NCBI GenBank assembly: GCA_963820775.1
Contig: CAWGBF010000009.1
Location: forward strand, 62,001 to 126,000
Reading direction: 5' to 3'
Origin: Roseiarcus sp963820775
GTDB taxonomy: Bacteria > Pseudomonadota > Alphaproteobacteria > Rhizobiales > Beijerinckiaceae
DNA length: 64,000 bases
Of the stretch, positions 29,022 to 38,579 are shown in pieces. Made by a program: the position numbers and the translations under genes. How positions within the stretch are numbered: position 1 is the stretch's first letter; every line of letters begins with the position of its first letter. A model generated the notes under the pieces. That model had not been told where the DNA came from. It was given only the letters and a program-made list of their open reading frames with translations, and ran no database searches.

Positions 29022-29623
29022 TGATCCTCGACGCCGACGCGGCGGCGCGCGTCGAGAGCGCCTTCGACACCGCGCAACTCGAAACCCGGGCACCGCTCGT
29101 GTGTGTGCTTGCCGGCGCCTCCACCTCTCTGGACGGGGAGTTTTTGCTCGGCGCCTGCATCATCGCCCTCGCGACGCCGCTGCCGCTGCTGCTATTCACC
29201 GAGCTTTCCGCCCACCGCATCTACGTCGCCCAGTTGCTCGTCGCCATTCTTGCGGCGGTGCTGGTTTCGCTGCCGCCGGTGCGGCGGTGGCTCATCCCGA
29301 AGCACGTCGCGCGCTCGGCCGGCCACCGGGCCGCGCTGGCGCAGTTCGTTCTGCGCGGGATCGATCGCTCGCGATGCGGCGCGCTCATCTATGTGTCGCT
29401 GGCCGAGCATTACATCCGTATCGTTCCGGCCGAGGATGCGGCGCGGGTCGTCTCCCAGGAACAATGGCAAGCCGCCGTCAATGAGGCGCTCGGACCTCTC
29501 GCCGCCGGGGAGACGGAGGCCGCGCTGACCGGACTCGCAGCAAGCTGCGGCGACATTCTTGCTGCACATTTCCCTCCTGGACCGCCGGTGGATCCGGCGC
29601 GGCAACGGTTCCACATCGTCTGA
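29021..29623 (+). CDS. TPM-domain-like membrane protein
   Basis: 200 residues. N-terminal DAAARVESAFDTAQLETRAP recalls the start of a TPM domain. Two helices follow (LLGACIIALATPLPLLLF and YVAQLLVAILAAVLVSLPPV), then HRAALAQFVLRGIDRSRCGALIYVSLAEHYIRIV, the conserved part of short TPM proteins. It overlaps the stop of the preceding gene by one base. Together with LemA it probably forms a membrane complex; the activity is unknown. Confidence 0.85.
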   Translation: MILDADAAARVESAFDTAQLETRAPLVCVLAGASTSLDGEFLLGACIIALATPLPLLLFTELSAHRIYVAQLLVAILAAVLVSLPPVRRWLIPKHVARSAGHRAALAQFVLRGIDRSRCGALIYVSLAEHYIRIVPAEDAARVVSQEQWQAAVNEALGPLAAGETEAALTGLAASCGDILAAHFPPGPPVDPARQRFHIV

Positions 29624-29768
29624 GCGTCAGGGCAAGCTGAGCCAAATAGGCGGGGCCTCATTTTCGCGCGACCTGTCGCCACGAGAGCGCGCGAAACGCC
29701 GCCGCGGCTTGAGATTCCGGCCGTTCTCCACTAGGAAAGGCTGAGTTCGGGACATCGCGGGGAACGCA

Positions 29769-31106
29769 ATGATGCCATTTGGCCGGTGCTCGATCGGACG
29801 GCTTGCCCTCTCCGGCTTCGTCGCCTTGCTGACCTTCGGCGCAGCCTCAGTGGCAGCCTCAGTGCATGCGACACCCTACCTCGTTGTCGACGCGGACAGC
29901 GACCAGGTGTTGATGGAGAACGAAGCGACCGCCCCCTGGTACCCTGCATCGCTCACCAAGCTGATGACGGTCTATGTCGCCTTGGACGCGGTCCGAAGCG
30001 GCAACCTTACGCTCGATACACCGCTCGTCATGTCGGCTCGCGCCGCGCGCATGCCGCCGTCGAAAATGGGATTCCGGCCCGGCACCCAAGTGACCCTCGA
30101 CAACGCGCTCAAGATGCTGATGGTCAAGTCGCCCAACGATGTCGCGGTGATGGTCGCGGAGGGCGTTTCGGGCTCGGTCGAAGCTTTTGCCGACGACATG
30201 AACGCCGATGCGCAACGACTGGGCATGCATGAGTTGCATTTCGTCAATCCCAACGGCTTGCACAATCCAGCCCATGTGTCCTCAGCCCGGGATATGGCGA
30301 TCGTCGCCCGTGCGCTGTTGCGCGAGTTTCCCGACCATGCCGATCTCTTCAGCATCGGCGCGATTCAGCTCGGCAGACAATACATACCCAATCACAATGG
30401 TCTGCTTGGCCGCTATCCCGGCGCCGACGGGATGAAGACGGGTTTTACCTGTCCGGCGGGTTTCAACGTCGTGGCGACCGCCAACCATTCCGGACGGCGA
30501 TTGATCGTAGTCGTGCTTGGCGCGCCAACCGCCAAAGTGCGCAACCAGGAAGCGGCGGACCTTTTCGATCGCGGCTTCGCCGGAGGCGGCGGCGCCGGGT
30601 CGCTGGAATCGCTGCCCTCGGGCTCGGGCCCGGCGCCCAACATGCGCGCCGACGTTTGCCTGCATCGGAGCGCGGCTCTAATCGCCGCCGCCGAGGACGC
30701 GGGCTTCGCCGGACCGGGCCAGGGGCCGGTGGGATCAGCTGGACGCGCTGGGATGCTCCCCACTCCTTTGGCGGCGCTGTTCGCGCCGATCGCCCACACT
30801 GAGCTTCCAGACGGACGGATCCATTTCGATCCGGTGCCCGTCTACATTGGCCCGGCGCCCGGTTGGAAGGGCCCGGCGCTCGGTGCTCGCCGGACGGCAA
30901 CCGAAACCGCGGCGGGGGGCGCCAAGACGATTTCCGCCGCGTCCACGGTCGCGAACACGCCGGAGGGAGACACAAGCGCGCCCGCCCAGCCTTCGTCCAA
31001 ATCTAAGCTGAAGTTTTCGCCACACTCCCAAAAACGGATGGCGGCGCACAAATCCGCCAAGGGCTCGGCCGAAAAATTAGAGAAGAAGGGCGTCTCGGCC
31101 GACTAA
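29769..31106 (+). CDS. D-alanyl-D-alanine carboxypeptidase (DacF/PBP5 type)
   Basis: 445 residues. The signal peptide ends near SVHATPYLV. Peptidase S11 motifs: SxxK in YPASLTKLMTVYVALD (Ser nucleophile), SxN in MVKSPNDVAVMVAEG, and KTG in PGADGMKTGFTCPAGFN. It trims the terminal D-Ala from peptidoglycan pentapeptides in the periplasm. The C-terminal 150 residues form an alphaproteobacterial extension, low complexity, Ala/Pro/Ser/Lys-rich, ending in basic KSAKGSAEKLEKKG; no PBP5 C-terminal beta domain is apparent. Two adjacent ATGs at 29769; the second is equally possible. Confidence 0.92.
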   Translation: MMPFGRCSIGRLALSGFVALLTFGAASVAASVHATPYLVVDADSDQVLMENEATAPWYPASLTKLMTVYVALDAVRSGNLTLDTPLVMSARAARMPPSKMGFRPGTQVTLDNALKMLMVKSPNDVAVMVAEGVSGSVEAFADDMNADAQRLGMHELHFVNPNGLHNPAHVSSARDMAIVARALLREFPDHADLFSIGAIQLGRQYIPNHNGLLGRYPGADGMKTGFTCPAGFNVVATANHSGRRLIVVVLGAPTAKVRNQEAADLFDRGFAGGGGAGSLESLPSGSGPAPNMRADVCLHRSAALIAAAEDAGFAGPGQGPVGSAGRAGMLPTPLAALFAPIAHTELPDGRIHFDPVPVYIGPAPGWKGPALGARRTATETAAGGAKTISAASTVANTPEGDTSAPAQPSSKSKLKFSPHSQKRMAAHKSAKGSAEKLEKKGVSAD

Positions 31107-31292
31107 ATGCAAAATCGCTTGGGGGAACGCAAAGCTGGCGGCTGAAGCTTCCAACTATTGGCGATTATACTTATTGGCGCAGACTATCAATTTGTTCCAC
31201 GAACACAAAGCATTTTTTTACAACATGCCTTAGTTTGGCCAGTTTGTCGTCAAGCGCATGCCGCAACGGGGGGGCATATTAGAATGGTGCCG

Positions 31293-31412
31293 CGTGGAAT
31301 CGGTTCGCGGTTAGCTCGGTTTTCTTGCCCCCCAGCCCCCGAGCGCCAAGACGGGCCGAAAGCATTCCACGAGGGCTAGCGGATCGGCGGGCCCCCTCCT
31401 AGCCGATCCGCT
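31293..31412 (+). ncRNA. Candidate structured small RNA or long 3' UTR
   Basis: CGTGGAAT (31293-31300) pairs with ATTCCACG (31364-31371), enclosing GCTCGG (31314-31319) paired with CCGAGC (31339-31344). A strong terminator follows 6 bases later. There is no ORF in this 330-base gap between dacF-like and nudC. Could equally be the processed 3' UTR of the carboxypeptidase gene. Confidence 0.35.
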
Positions 31413-31420
31413 CTTTTTTT
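31378..31420 (+). terminator. Rho-independent terminator
   Basis: AGCGGATCGGC (31378-31388) pairs with GCCGATCCGCT (31402-31412), an 11-bp perfect stem with a 13-nt loop, followed by C then seven T (31414-31420). It ends plus-strand transcription from the carboxypeptidase gene and faces nudC. Confidence 0.9.
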
Positions 31421-31439
31421 GCCCGCAAAACTGCAGACG

Positions 31440-32423
31440 TCATTCGTTAAATTTCACCCCTTTATAGGCCCAGTGCTTTAGCAAGTGATGGGCGATCGCC
31501 ATCGGCGTTGGAGCCGATAGGCCGTCTGGATGACGTCGTTCGACGAGCGCAATCGCCTCCTCGCGGCTGAACCATCTGGCGTCCTCCAACTCGACGCGAT
31601 CAACTTCGAGGCTCCGGCTTTCCGCTTCACCAAAGCAGCCGATCATCAACGAGGCGGGGAAAGGCCATGGCTGCGAGGCGAAGTACTGCACCGCGCGGCA
31701 GGTGACAGCGGCCTCCTCCCGGATTTCGCGCCTGACCGCAGCCTCGATGGTTTCTCCTGGCTCGACGAACCCGGCCAGCGCCGAATACATGCCCTTCGGG
31801 AACCTCGGCTGGCGGCCGAGCAGGCAAGCATCGCCATCGACTGCGAGCATGATGACGACCGGATCGGTGCGCGGGAAGTGGGTCGCTTTGCAAACAGGGC
31901 AATCCCGTCGCCAGCCAGCCACCGCGACCTCAGTGAGCGCGCCGCAATTGGAGCAGAAGCGGTGACGCGCGTGCCAGTTCATGAGCGCCTTGGCCGCGGC
32001 CAACATCGCGGTCTGATCTCTCGGCAAGAGGCCGCCCATCGCGATCGAGCGCAGGTCGATGAGCTTCAGATCCTCGCGGCCCGGCACAACCAGAATCCGA
32101 CGATCGAGAAAGCCGTCGCTCGCGTCCGAGCGCATTTCCACCGCCTCGTCAGCCAGCAAGGCGATGAAGATCGGGGCGCCGTCCGACGCGAGGCCCAGAA
32201 GCGCTTCGACTTGCGCGCCTCCGAGCGCCTTGATCTCGCTCATCGGCAGCAGCGAATCGAGCCCTGTCGCGTCATTGCGCAATACCGGCATGTCGCGCGC
32301 TATCAGGAGCGCGCGTGCGCTCTCGCTGGCCCGCAGACGAGCGACTTCAACCGGGTCCTCGCGCCGATACGATCCGCGATCGAACCAATCGACGACATAG
32401 CCGAGGCCTTCCAGAGTCGCCAA
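31440..32423 (-). CDS. nudC: NAD(+)/NADH diphosphatase (Nudix)
   Basis: 327 residues. The start is TTG 32423, set by an exact GGAGG 7 bases upstream. An N-terminal domain precedes the zinc ribbon RFCSNCGALTEV...CPVCKATHFPR (four Cys). The Nudix box is GFVEPGETIEAAVRREIREE. The NudC-specific SQPWPFPASLM follows at about residue 245, which distinguishes NADH pyrophosphatases from other Nudix enzymes. It hydrolyses NAD(H) to NMN(H) plus AMP and can remove NAD caps from RNA. Complete and in frame. Confidence 0.95.
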   Translation of the reverse strand: MATLEGLGYVVDWFDRGSYRREDPVEVARLRASESARALLIARDMPVLRNDATGLDSLLPMSEIKALGGAQVEALLGLASDGAPIFIALLADEAVEMRSDASDGFLDRRILVVPGREDLKLIDLRSIAMGGLLPRDQTAMLAAAKALMNWHARHRFCSNCGALTEVAVAGWRRDCPVCKATHFPRTDPVVIMLAVDGDACLLGRQPRFPKGMYSALAGFVEPGETIEAAVRREIREEAAVTCRAVQYFASQPWPFPASLMIGCFGEAESRSLEVDRVELEDARWFSREEAIALVERRHPDGLSAPTPMAIAHHLLKHWAYKGVKFNE

Positions 32424-32500
32424 GACTTGACCTCCTTTAAAAGCTCTGAGCCAGGAGTGGCGGGACAGTAACCCGCCCGAAGCGCAGCCCGAGGCCGCGG

Positions 32501-32911
32501 CTAAGGATAGCGCGCCTTAAGGCTCGATATGCGCCCGGCGTCATAGTCGATGATGCAGCGCAGACGCGGATCGCCGCCCTTGGCGTCCATGCCTGATTCG
32601 AATGGCGCGACGTCTTGACACTCCGAATCGCGCCACGAGACCCATTGCGCCTGGGCGTCACTGAGCGAGCGGCGCCAACGGGACTTTTGCGACGACAGCA
32701 GGCCCTGGCGCGCGTCAATCGATTTGATCGCCGCGTCGACGGCCTTCGCCAGTTCCCTGTCGGCCCGGTCGGCGGTGGTTCTCAGGCACTCGGCAAGCTC
32801 GCGGGCGCCAATTTGGGCGGCGTCGCAGGCCGCCTGCGAGGGATGCGCATCCTCAGCTTGAGCCAAGGGGCACAGGGCGATCATGGCGGCTACAAAGACA
32901 AGGGGTCGCAT
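32501..32911 (-). CDS. LprI-like (DUF1311) periplasmic protein
   Basis: 136 residues from ATG 32911, preceded by AAGGTG. Signal peptide MRPLVFVAAMIALCPLAQAE. The mature part has the DUF1311/LprI pattern: QAACDAAQIGARELAECL, long helix with KSRWRRSLSDAQAQWVSWRDSEC, and LRCIIDYDAGRISSLKARY. Four Cys are placed as in the family and may form disulphides. LprI-type proteins have been reported as lysozyme inhibitors; that role here is inferred. Confidence 0.85.
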   Translation of the reverse strand: MRPLVFVAAMIALCPLAQAEDAHPSQAACDAAQIGARELAECLRTTADRADRELAKAVDAAIKSIDARQGLLSSQKSRWRRSLSDAQAQWVSWRDSECQDVAPFESGMDAKGGDPRLRCIIDYDAGRISSLKARYP

Positions 32912-32949
32912 GATCACCTTGATAAGCTGAAAGGACGGGAAAGAGCGCG

Positions 32950-34146
32950 TCACAAGCCCGACGCGGCGCGGACGGGGCGGCTCAGATAATCGCCGATGCG
33001 CTCGAGCGCGCGCTCGATATTTTCTAGCGAATTGGCGTAGGAGAGTCGCAAGTAACCCTCGCTATGGACGCCAAAGTCCGGGCCGCCGATCGTCGCCACC
33101 CCCGCATCCTGCAAGAGCGCCGAGGCGAGTGGTTTCGCCTTCCAGCCGGTGCGGGAGACATTCGGAAAAGCATAGAACGCGCCCTTCGGCGTCACGGCGC
33201 TCACGCCTGGCAGGCGGTTGAGGCCGGCCGTGACCACTTTGCGCCGGCGGTCGAATTCCGCGCGCATGGCGCCGACCGAGTCCCGTGGACCTTTGAGCGC
33301 CGCGATCCCGGCGAATTGCGCCGACGCGTTGACGCAGGAGTAGGAGTTGACCGCGAGCTTGCGCGCAACGTCACGCCAAGCTTTGGGCCAGACGGAATAG
33401 CCGAGCCGCCATCCGGTCATCGCGTAGGTCTTCGACCAGCCGTCGAGCAGGATGAGCCGGTCACGGATCTCGGGATAGGCGAGCAACGTCTGATGCGTGA
33501 GGCCGTCATAGGTAAGCTGGCCGTAAATCTCGTCGGACATGATCGCTGTCTTCGGAAAGCGCGCCAGGCCTGCGACGAGCTTATCGATCTCCTCTTTCGG
33601 CGTAACGCCGCCGGTCGGGTTGGCCGGCGAATTGAGAATGACGAGGCGCGTCTCGGGCGTCAGCAGTTTCAGCGCCTCCTCGGCCGAGAAGGCAAAACTG
33701 TTGGCTTCCCGCATGGGCACAGGAATGGGCCGCGCGCCGCTGAACTCGATCATCGAGCGATAGATCGGAAAGCCCGGGTCGGGATAGAGGATGTCGGCGC
33801 CTCTTTCGCCGAACATCATGATCGCCATGAACATGGTCACTTTGCCGCCCGGCACGATCATGATGAGATCGGGGGACACCTCAGCATTGAGCCGGCGATG
33901 CAGATCCTCCGCCACCGCCTCGCGCAACAGGGCGATCCCCGTGGCGTCAGTATAGCCGTGCTCGCCGTCGCGCAAAGCTTTGACCGCGGCCTCGACGATA
34001 TGGGGGGGCGTTTTGAAGTCGGGCTGGCCGATGCCCAAATTGATGATGTCGCGCCCCTGGCGCTGCAACTCGGCCGCCCGCGCCAGCACGGCAAAGGCGT
34101 TCTCCTCGCCGATGCGCTCAAAGGCGGGCTGGATGGCGACGGTCAC
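32950..34146 (-). CDS. PLP-dependent aminotransferase, class I/II
   Basis: 398 residues from GTG 34146 (VTVAIQPAFERIGEENAF). Fold type I motifs: INLGIGQPDF, DATGIALLREAVAE, ILNSPANPTGGV (Asn binding PLP), SDEIYGQLTYD (Asp), and the Schiff-base Lys in DGWSKTYAMTGWRLGYSV; the carboxylate Arg is in GYLRLSYANS. This subgroup includes aspartate, aromatic and LL-DAP-type aminotransferases; exact substrate cannot be fixed. A longer in-frame extension to 34308 has shadow composition. Confidence 0.88.
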   Translation of the reverse strand: MTVAIQPAFERIGEENAFAVLARAAELQRQGRDIINLGIGQPDFKTPPHIVEAAVKALRDGEHGYTDATGIALLREAVAEDLHRRLNAEVSPDLIMIVPGGKVTMFMAIMMFGERGADILYPDPGFPIYRSMIEFSGARPIPVPMREANSFAFSAEEALKLLTPETRLVILNSPANPTGGVTPKEEIDKLVAGLARFPKTAIMSDEIYGQLTYDGLTHQTLLAYPEIRDRLILLDGWSKTYAMTGWRLGYSVWPKAWRDVARKLAVNSYSCVNASAQFAGIAALKGPRDSVGAMRAEFDRRRKVVTAGLNRLPGVSAVTPKGAFYAFPNVSRTGWKAKPLASALLQDAGVATIGGPDFGVHSEGYLRLSYANSLENIERALERIGDYLSRPVRAASGL

Positions 34147-34384
34147 TGAGCATGTCTCCGGGGGTGGGCGCTCCTTTTGGCAAAGCCGCGGCCGGGGAGC
34201 AAGCGCTTGTGCAATCGGCCCGATTGAAGCCGCCCTCGAGCGCGGCCGGGCGCGACCAGCGATGGCGCCTATAAGGCTCACCTTGCCGAACGGAAGAGAT
34301 CGATGCAAACTCCGCCGCGTGGGTCATGAAGCGGCTCAGATCTCGCTGTCCAATGGAGCCCGAGGCGCGAGCGGGAGCGCTGGC

Positions 34385-35825
34385 ATGATAGACGAGTTGG
34401 CCCTGGAGGAGCGTCTCGGCAGGCTCGAGGCGGCCAAGGGCTGGAGCCCCCGCGGTGTCACGCCTCGAGGCGCTCATCCGATCGCCGCCGGACGAGGCTG
34501 TCTTCCGGATCAATCCGATCCGGTTCGCCGCGGGGCGCGGCATCGCCGAGACCGAGTTGATCGACCTCTTCCTGCATGCCACCCTGGCCGGGCTCGTCGA
34601 GATGGATTGGCTGGTCTATTGCCCGGTCTGCTCGGACGTCGTGGCGAATTTTCGAAGCCTGCGCGCCGTCCACAACCACTTCCATTGCCACCTGTGCGAC
34701 TCGGACTACGAAGCCGCGCTAGACGACTATATCGCCGTGACCTTCACGATCGCGCCCGCGGTGCGGCGCATCCGCTATCACGATCCGGAATCTCTCGCGC
34801 TGGACGACTATTTCTTCACTTACAGAGCGACGCTGGACGGACTGACGGAGGGGGGCGCGCCCCTGATGGAACTCTTGCGGTCGGGGATGCGCGGGTTCGC
34901 CCGGGTCAGTCCCAACGAGGTCTCTCGGTTCGAGTTCGAGGCCGAGCCGGGGATGCTGCTCGGCACTGTTTTGGACAGCGACGCGTCCTTGGCCTTCGTG
35001 GTGAGCGGCGCGCAGGGCGTCGAGGCTCAGACGATTTCGATCGCTATTTACCAGGGCGCGTGCCAGCCGACCGGAGGGAGCGTGGCGCTCGGGCCGGTCG
35101 CTATCGAGGCCCGCAACGAGACGGACCGCACCGCAATCGTCGGCGTTCTGCAGGTCCCGACTGGCGGCGAGGATCACGGCATGCTCACCTTCAGGCCGTT
35201 CCTGTCGGGCAAGCGGCTACTCATGACGCAGACCTTCCGCGACAATTTCCGCTCCGAAGTCATCCGCGCCGCGGTGCGCGATGTGACCCTGCTGTTCACC
35301 GATTTGAAGGGATCGACGGCGCTCTATGAGCGCATCGGAGACCTCAACACCTATGTGCAGGTCCAGCGCCACTTCGAACGGCTTCTGGACGTGACGGTGC
35401 GGCGCAACGGCGCCGTCAACAAGACCATTGGCGACGCGGTGATGGCCGCCTTCCCCACGGCGGCCGACGCCGTCACCGCAGCGCTTGACATGCGAACCGC
35501 GGCCGAGGAGCTCAACCGAGGCCGTCCCCAGCGCGACTTCATCCTCAAGATCGGAATTCACCGCGGCGCGGCGATCGCCGTTACATTGAACGATCGCCTG
35601 GATTACTTTGGGCAGACGGTCAATATCGCCGCGCGCGTGCAGAACGTCGCCGGCGGCGACGAGATTTGCCTGACCGAGGAGATGCGCCAGGCGCCGGGCG
35701 TGAATGATGCCCCGGCGTCCTACGCGATCCATAGCGCGGAGGCCCAATTGCAGGGAATCGAGCAGATGACGCCCGTCTATATCGTTGACGACCGGCAGCC
35801 GTCGGAGACTGCGCAGATCGCCTGA
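34385..35825 (+). CDS. DUF5939 adenylate/guanylate cyclase, frameshifted
   Basis: About 480 residues when one extra G at 34454-34455 is removed, joining MIDELALEERLGRLEAAKGW to VSRLEALIRSPPDEAVFRIN. The N-terminal DUF5939 region includes a putative zinc site: YCPVCSDVV and HFHCHLCDSDY. The C-terminal class III cyclase domain has DVTLLFTDLKGSTALYERIG (metal Asp), VNKTIGDAVMAAFPT (second Asp) and RLDYFGQTVNIAARVQNVAG (transition-state Asn/Arg). It makes cAMP or cGMP in the cytosol. It is convergent with htpG, 37 bases apart. Confidence 0.85.
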
Positions 35826-35862
35826 ACAGGCGCAGCTTCGCTGAGGACGCCGCGCCGTTTTC

Positions 35863-37800
35863 CTATCCCAGCGCCTTTTCCATCACTCGCCTGAGCCGCG
35901 CGCCGAAGGCCGCCGGGTCCTCGACGCTCGCGCCTTCCATGAGCCTCGCCTCATCCAGCACGAGCCAGGCCGCATCCTCGATCAGCGGCTTGTCCCGGCC
36001 CTCCTTGAATCGTCCGGCGAGAGCGAGGGTCAGCGGGTGGGTGGGATTGAGCTCGAGAATAGGCTTCGCCCGCTCGCCGATCCGCCCATGCGCGGCGAGC
36101 ATCTTTTCAAGCTGCCGGTCGGGACCAAACTCGGGCGCGATCAGACAGGCGACACTATCGGTCAGGCGCTCGGAGGCGCGAACTTCCGCGACCTCGTCCC
36201 CTAGCGTCTGCCTGAAGAAGGCGAACAGCGTCGCCACTTCCCCACTTGCCTCGGTCGGGGCGTTCGCCCCTTCGACGAGCGCGATCGACTTGATGTCGGT
36301 TGCGCCCTGGCTCACCGACTTGAACGGCTTGCCGTCGAATCCCGCGGCGGTCGACACCCAGAAGGCGTCGACCGGGTCTGCGAGCAGCAGCACTTCGACG
36401 CCTCGCGCTTTGAACCCCTCGAGCTGCGGGCTGGTCGCCAGCCGTTTGGCGTCGTCGCCAGTGAGATAATAGATCGCCGTCTGGTTCTCGCGTAAGCCTG
36501 CGACGTATTGCGCCAGCGTCCGGTCGCCGGCCGGGTTGGTGGTGGTGACGAACCGGGCGATCTTGAACACGCCGTCGCGGCGCTCCGGGTCCTCGTACAG
36601 GCCTTCCTTGATGACCGAGCCAAAATGCTCCCAGACCTTGGCGAATTTTTCGGGCTCGGCTTCGGCGAGCTTGCCGAGCTCTTGCACCACGCGGTTGGTT
36701 ACGCCCTTGCGGATCGCCGCGAATACATCGCTTTTCTGGATCAGCTCGCGCGAAACGTTGAGCGGCAGGTCGGCGCTGTCGACCACGAGGCGGACGAAAC
36801 GCAGCCAGCCGGGAAGGATGTCGGCGTCCTCGGTGATGAGCACGCGCCGCACGAAAAGCTTGTTGCGCCCTTTTCGTAACGGGTCGAACAGGTCGAACGG
36901 GCGCGAGCCGGGAATGAAGGCGAGCACCGTATATTCGTGCCGACCCTCGGCGCGCCAATGCAAGGTCAGCGCCGGCTCGTCGAACTGGCCGGACAGCCCA
37001 CGATAGAATTCCGCGTATTCTTCCACCGTGACGTCGGACTTGGGCTTCGCCCAGATCGCCGCGCCGTCGCCGATGCGGCGCTTTTCAGCCCCGAGCTTCT
37101 CGATGAGGTCGATCGGAACCGCGACCGCGCCGGAATGGTCGCGCACGATCCGCTCCAGCGTCCGCGGCTGGAGGAATTCCTGCGAGGCGTCGTTCAGGTG
37201 AAGGTTGACGCTGGTTCCGCGCTTCCGCGCGTTTTCGAGCGGGAGCGGTGCAATGGTGAAAGCGCCTTTGCCGTCTGACGTCCAGCGCCAGGCCTCGTTC
37301 GTCCCGGCCCGGCGCGTGTCGACGGTGACTTCGTCGGCGACCATGAACGACGAATAGAAGCCGATGCCGAATTGCCCGATGAGCGAGGAGGCTTCCTTGC
37401 TCGCGTCTTCAGCGGCGAGCTTGTCCAGGAAGGCCTTGGTGCCTGAGCGGGCGATGGTGCCAAGCCCGCTGGTTAGGTCTTCCCGGGTCATGCCAACGCC
37501 ATTGTCCGAAAAGGTCAGCGTCTTGGCGTCGGGATTGATCGTAATTTCGATCGCGAACGGCGCGCCGTCCTCGATCAGTTCACGCTTGGCGATCGATTCA
37601 TAGCGCAGCTTCTCACAGGCGTCGGCCGCGTTCGAAACGAGTTCGCGGACGAAAATCTCCCGGTCGGAATAGACCGAATGGACCATGAGATGCAGCAGGC
37701 GCGAAACGTCGGCCTCGAAGCTCTGCGTGCTGGCGGCCTCGCTGGTCGGGGTCTGGGCGGCGGCGGTCAAGGGACGAACCTCTCGAAGAATGTTGGACAT
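35863..37800 (-). CDS. htpG: Molecular chaperone HtpG (Hsp90)
   Basis: 645 residues from ATG 37800 (MSNILREV). GHKL ATPase domain: REIFVRELVSNAADACEKLR (Glu and Asn), TFSDNGVGMTREDL, GQFGIGFYSSFMVAD. Middle domain: FYRGLSGQFDEPALTLHW, LPGWLRFVRLVVDSADLPLNVSRE with the ATP-contacting Arg. C-terminal dimerisation domain is present to ...RVMEKALG. Length matches bacterial HtpG. The in-frame extension to 37866 lacks homology. Folds client proteins in the cytosol under stress. Confidence 0.97.
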   Translation of the reverse strand: MSNILREVRPLTAAAQTPTSEAASTQSFEADVSRLLHLMVHSVYSDREIFVRELVSNAADACEKLRYESIAKRELIEDGAPFAIEITINPDAKTLTFSDNGVGMTREDLTSGLGTIARSGTKAFLDKLAAEDASKEASSLIGQFGIGFYSSFMVADEVTVDTRRAGTNEAWRWTSDGKGAFTIAPLPLENARKRGTSVNLHLNDASQEFLQPRTLERIVRDHSGAVAVPIDLIEKLGAEKRRIGDGAAIWAKPKSDVTVEEYAEFYRGLSGQFDEPALTLHWRAEGRHEYTVLAFIPGSRPFDLFDPLRKGRNKLFVRRVLITEDADILPGWLRFVRLVVDSADLPLNVSRELIQKSDVFAAIRKGVTNRVVQELGKLAEAEPEKFAKVWEHFGSVIKEGLYEDPERRDGVFKIARFVTTTNPAGDRTLAQYVAGLRENQTAIYYLTGDDAKRLATSPQLEGFKARGVEVLLLADPVDAFWVSTAAGFDGKPFKSVSQGATDIKSIALVEGANAPTEASGEVATLFAFFRQTLGDEVAEVRASERLTDSVACLIAPEFGPDRQLEKMLAAHGRIGERAKPILELNPTHPLTLALAGRFKEGRDKPLIEDAAWLVLDEARLMEGASVEDPAAFGARLRRVMEKALG

Positions 37801-38083
37801 GAAAATACCAGCCGAAACGGCGCGGCGAACCGCATATCGGAGCGGCGCAGCCTCGATGCAAGCCACAATCAGGCGCTTATGGGCGGAATCGCTAAGGCTA
37901 TGCCGGTCAGGCCGCCCTCTGGCCCATCCGCGGGCTGGCGCCCTCCGCCGTGGCGCGTAGTGCGAAACCAGTCGAGGCGGCAGCGCCAGCTTTAAATTCG
38001 CTGCATTGTATATGTCGGGAACATTATTCAGCGGGAGACGTATTATTTACGAGTGATGAATATTATCTTCGGGAGGCCGCCAA

Positions 38084-38206
38084 ATGACTGGCACATCTAT
38101 CTCGACCCCATTGGATAGCGCGGACATTTTTCTCGGGTTTTCGCTAATTTTGTTGGTGGCCGGTCTGATCGCAACTTACGGCGAGCAGATTCGGATGAGG
38201 CCGTAA
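38084..38206 (+). CDS. 40-residue single-pass membrane protein
   Basis: MTGTSISTPLDSADIFLGFS then ILLVAGLIATYGEQIRMRP. A strong GGGAGG stands 7 bases before the ATG. One transmembrane helix covers about residues 15-32; the C-terminus is short and basic. Similar in build to small subunits of membrane complexes (CydX/KdpF type), but no partner gene is adjacent. The Shine-Dalgarno and clean hydrophobic profile argue for a real gene. Confidence 0.55.
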   Translation: MTGTSISTPLDSADIFLGFSLILLVAGLIATYGEQIRMRP

Positions 38207-38579
38207 ATCCTGGTTCTCGCCTTAAAACGACAATCCCCACGGGGGTTGCCGCGTACCGTTGCAGGCGCCGCCCGCGCCAGCGCTTGAAGCGAGGGCCGCC
38301 TTTCTCCGCTGGGCGGACCGATTATCGCTGGCGCCCGCCCGCAGCGGCGGCGATCGCTCGGTAATCCCAAGAAGTCTGTTGGAACAAATAAGGTTCGAGC
38401 CTCGTTAGCTTCGTGGCACGAGGCTCACGTCGTGACCGGATCAGACGCCGATAGTGCCCGGCCCGATCTGCGGGTATACGTTCCGCTTTCCACGATATCC
38501 CGCAACCCCTGAGTTCGGAATTGCGGCCTCAGACCCCTCTGCAGGTTCCAGCGAGCCTAATGTGACTTAGGAGTTTTTC
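38207..38579. other. Intergenic, no gene seen
   Basis: No ORF with motifs. A short stem CAATCCCC/GGGGGTTG near 38230-38247 may end the small membrane gene, without a T tract. AGGAG before 38580 is the ribosome binding site of the next gene. Confidence 0.4.

Noticed and set aside
27552..29093. 513-residue minus-strand ORF opposite lemA/TPM genes
   Set aside because: Lys/Ala/Pro low-complexity start mirrors the Gly-rich tail; the plus strand carries clear families.
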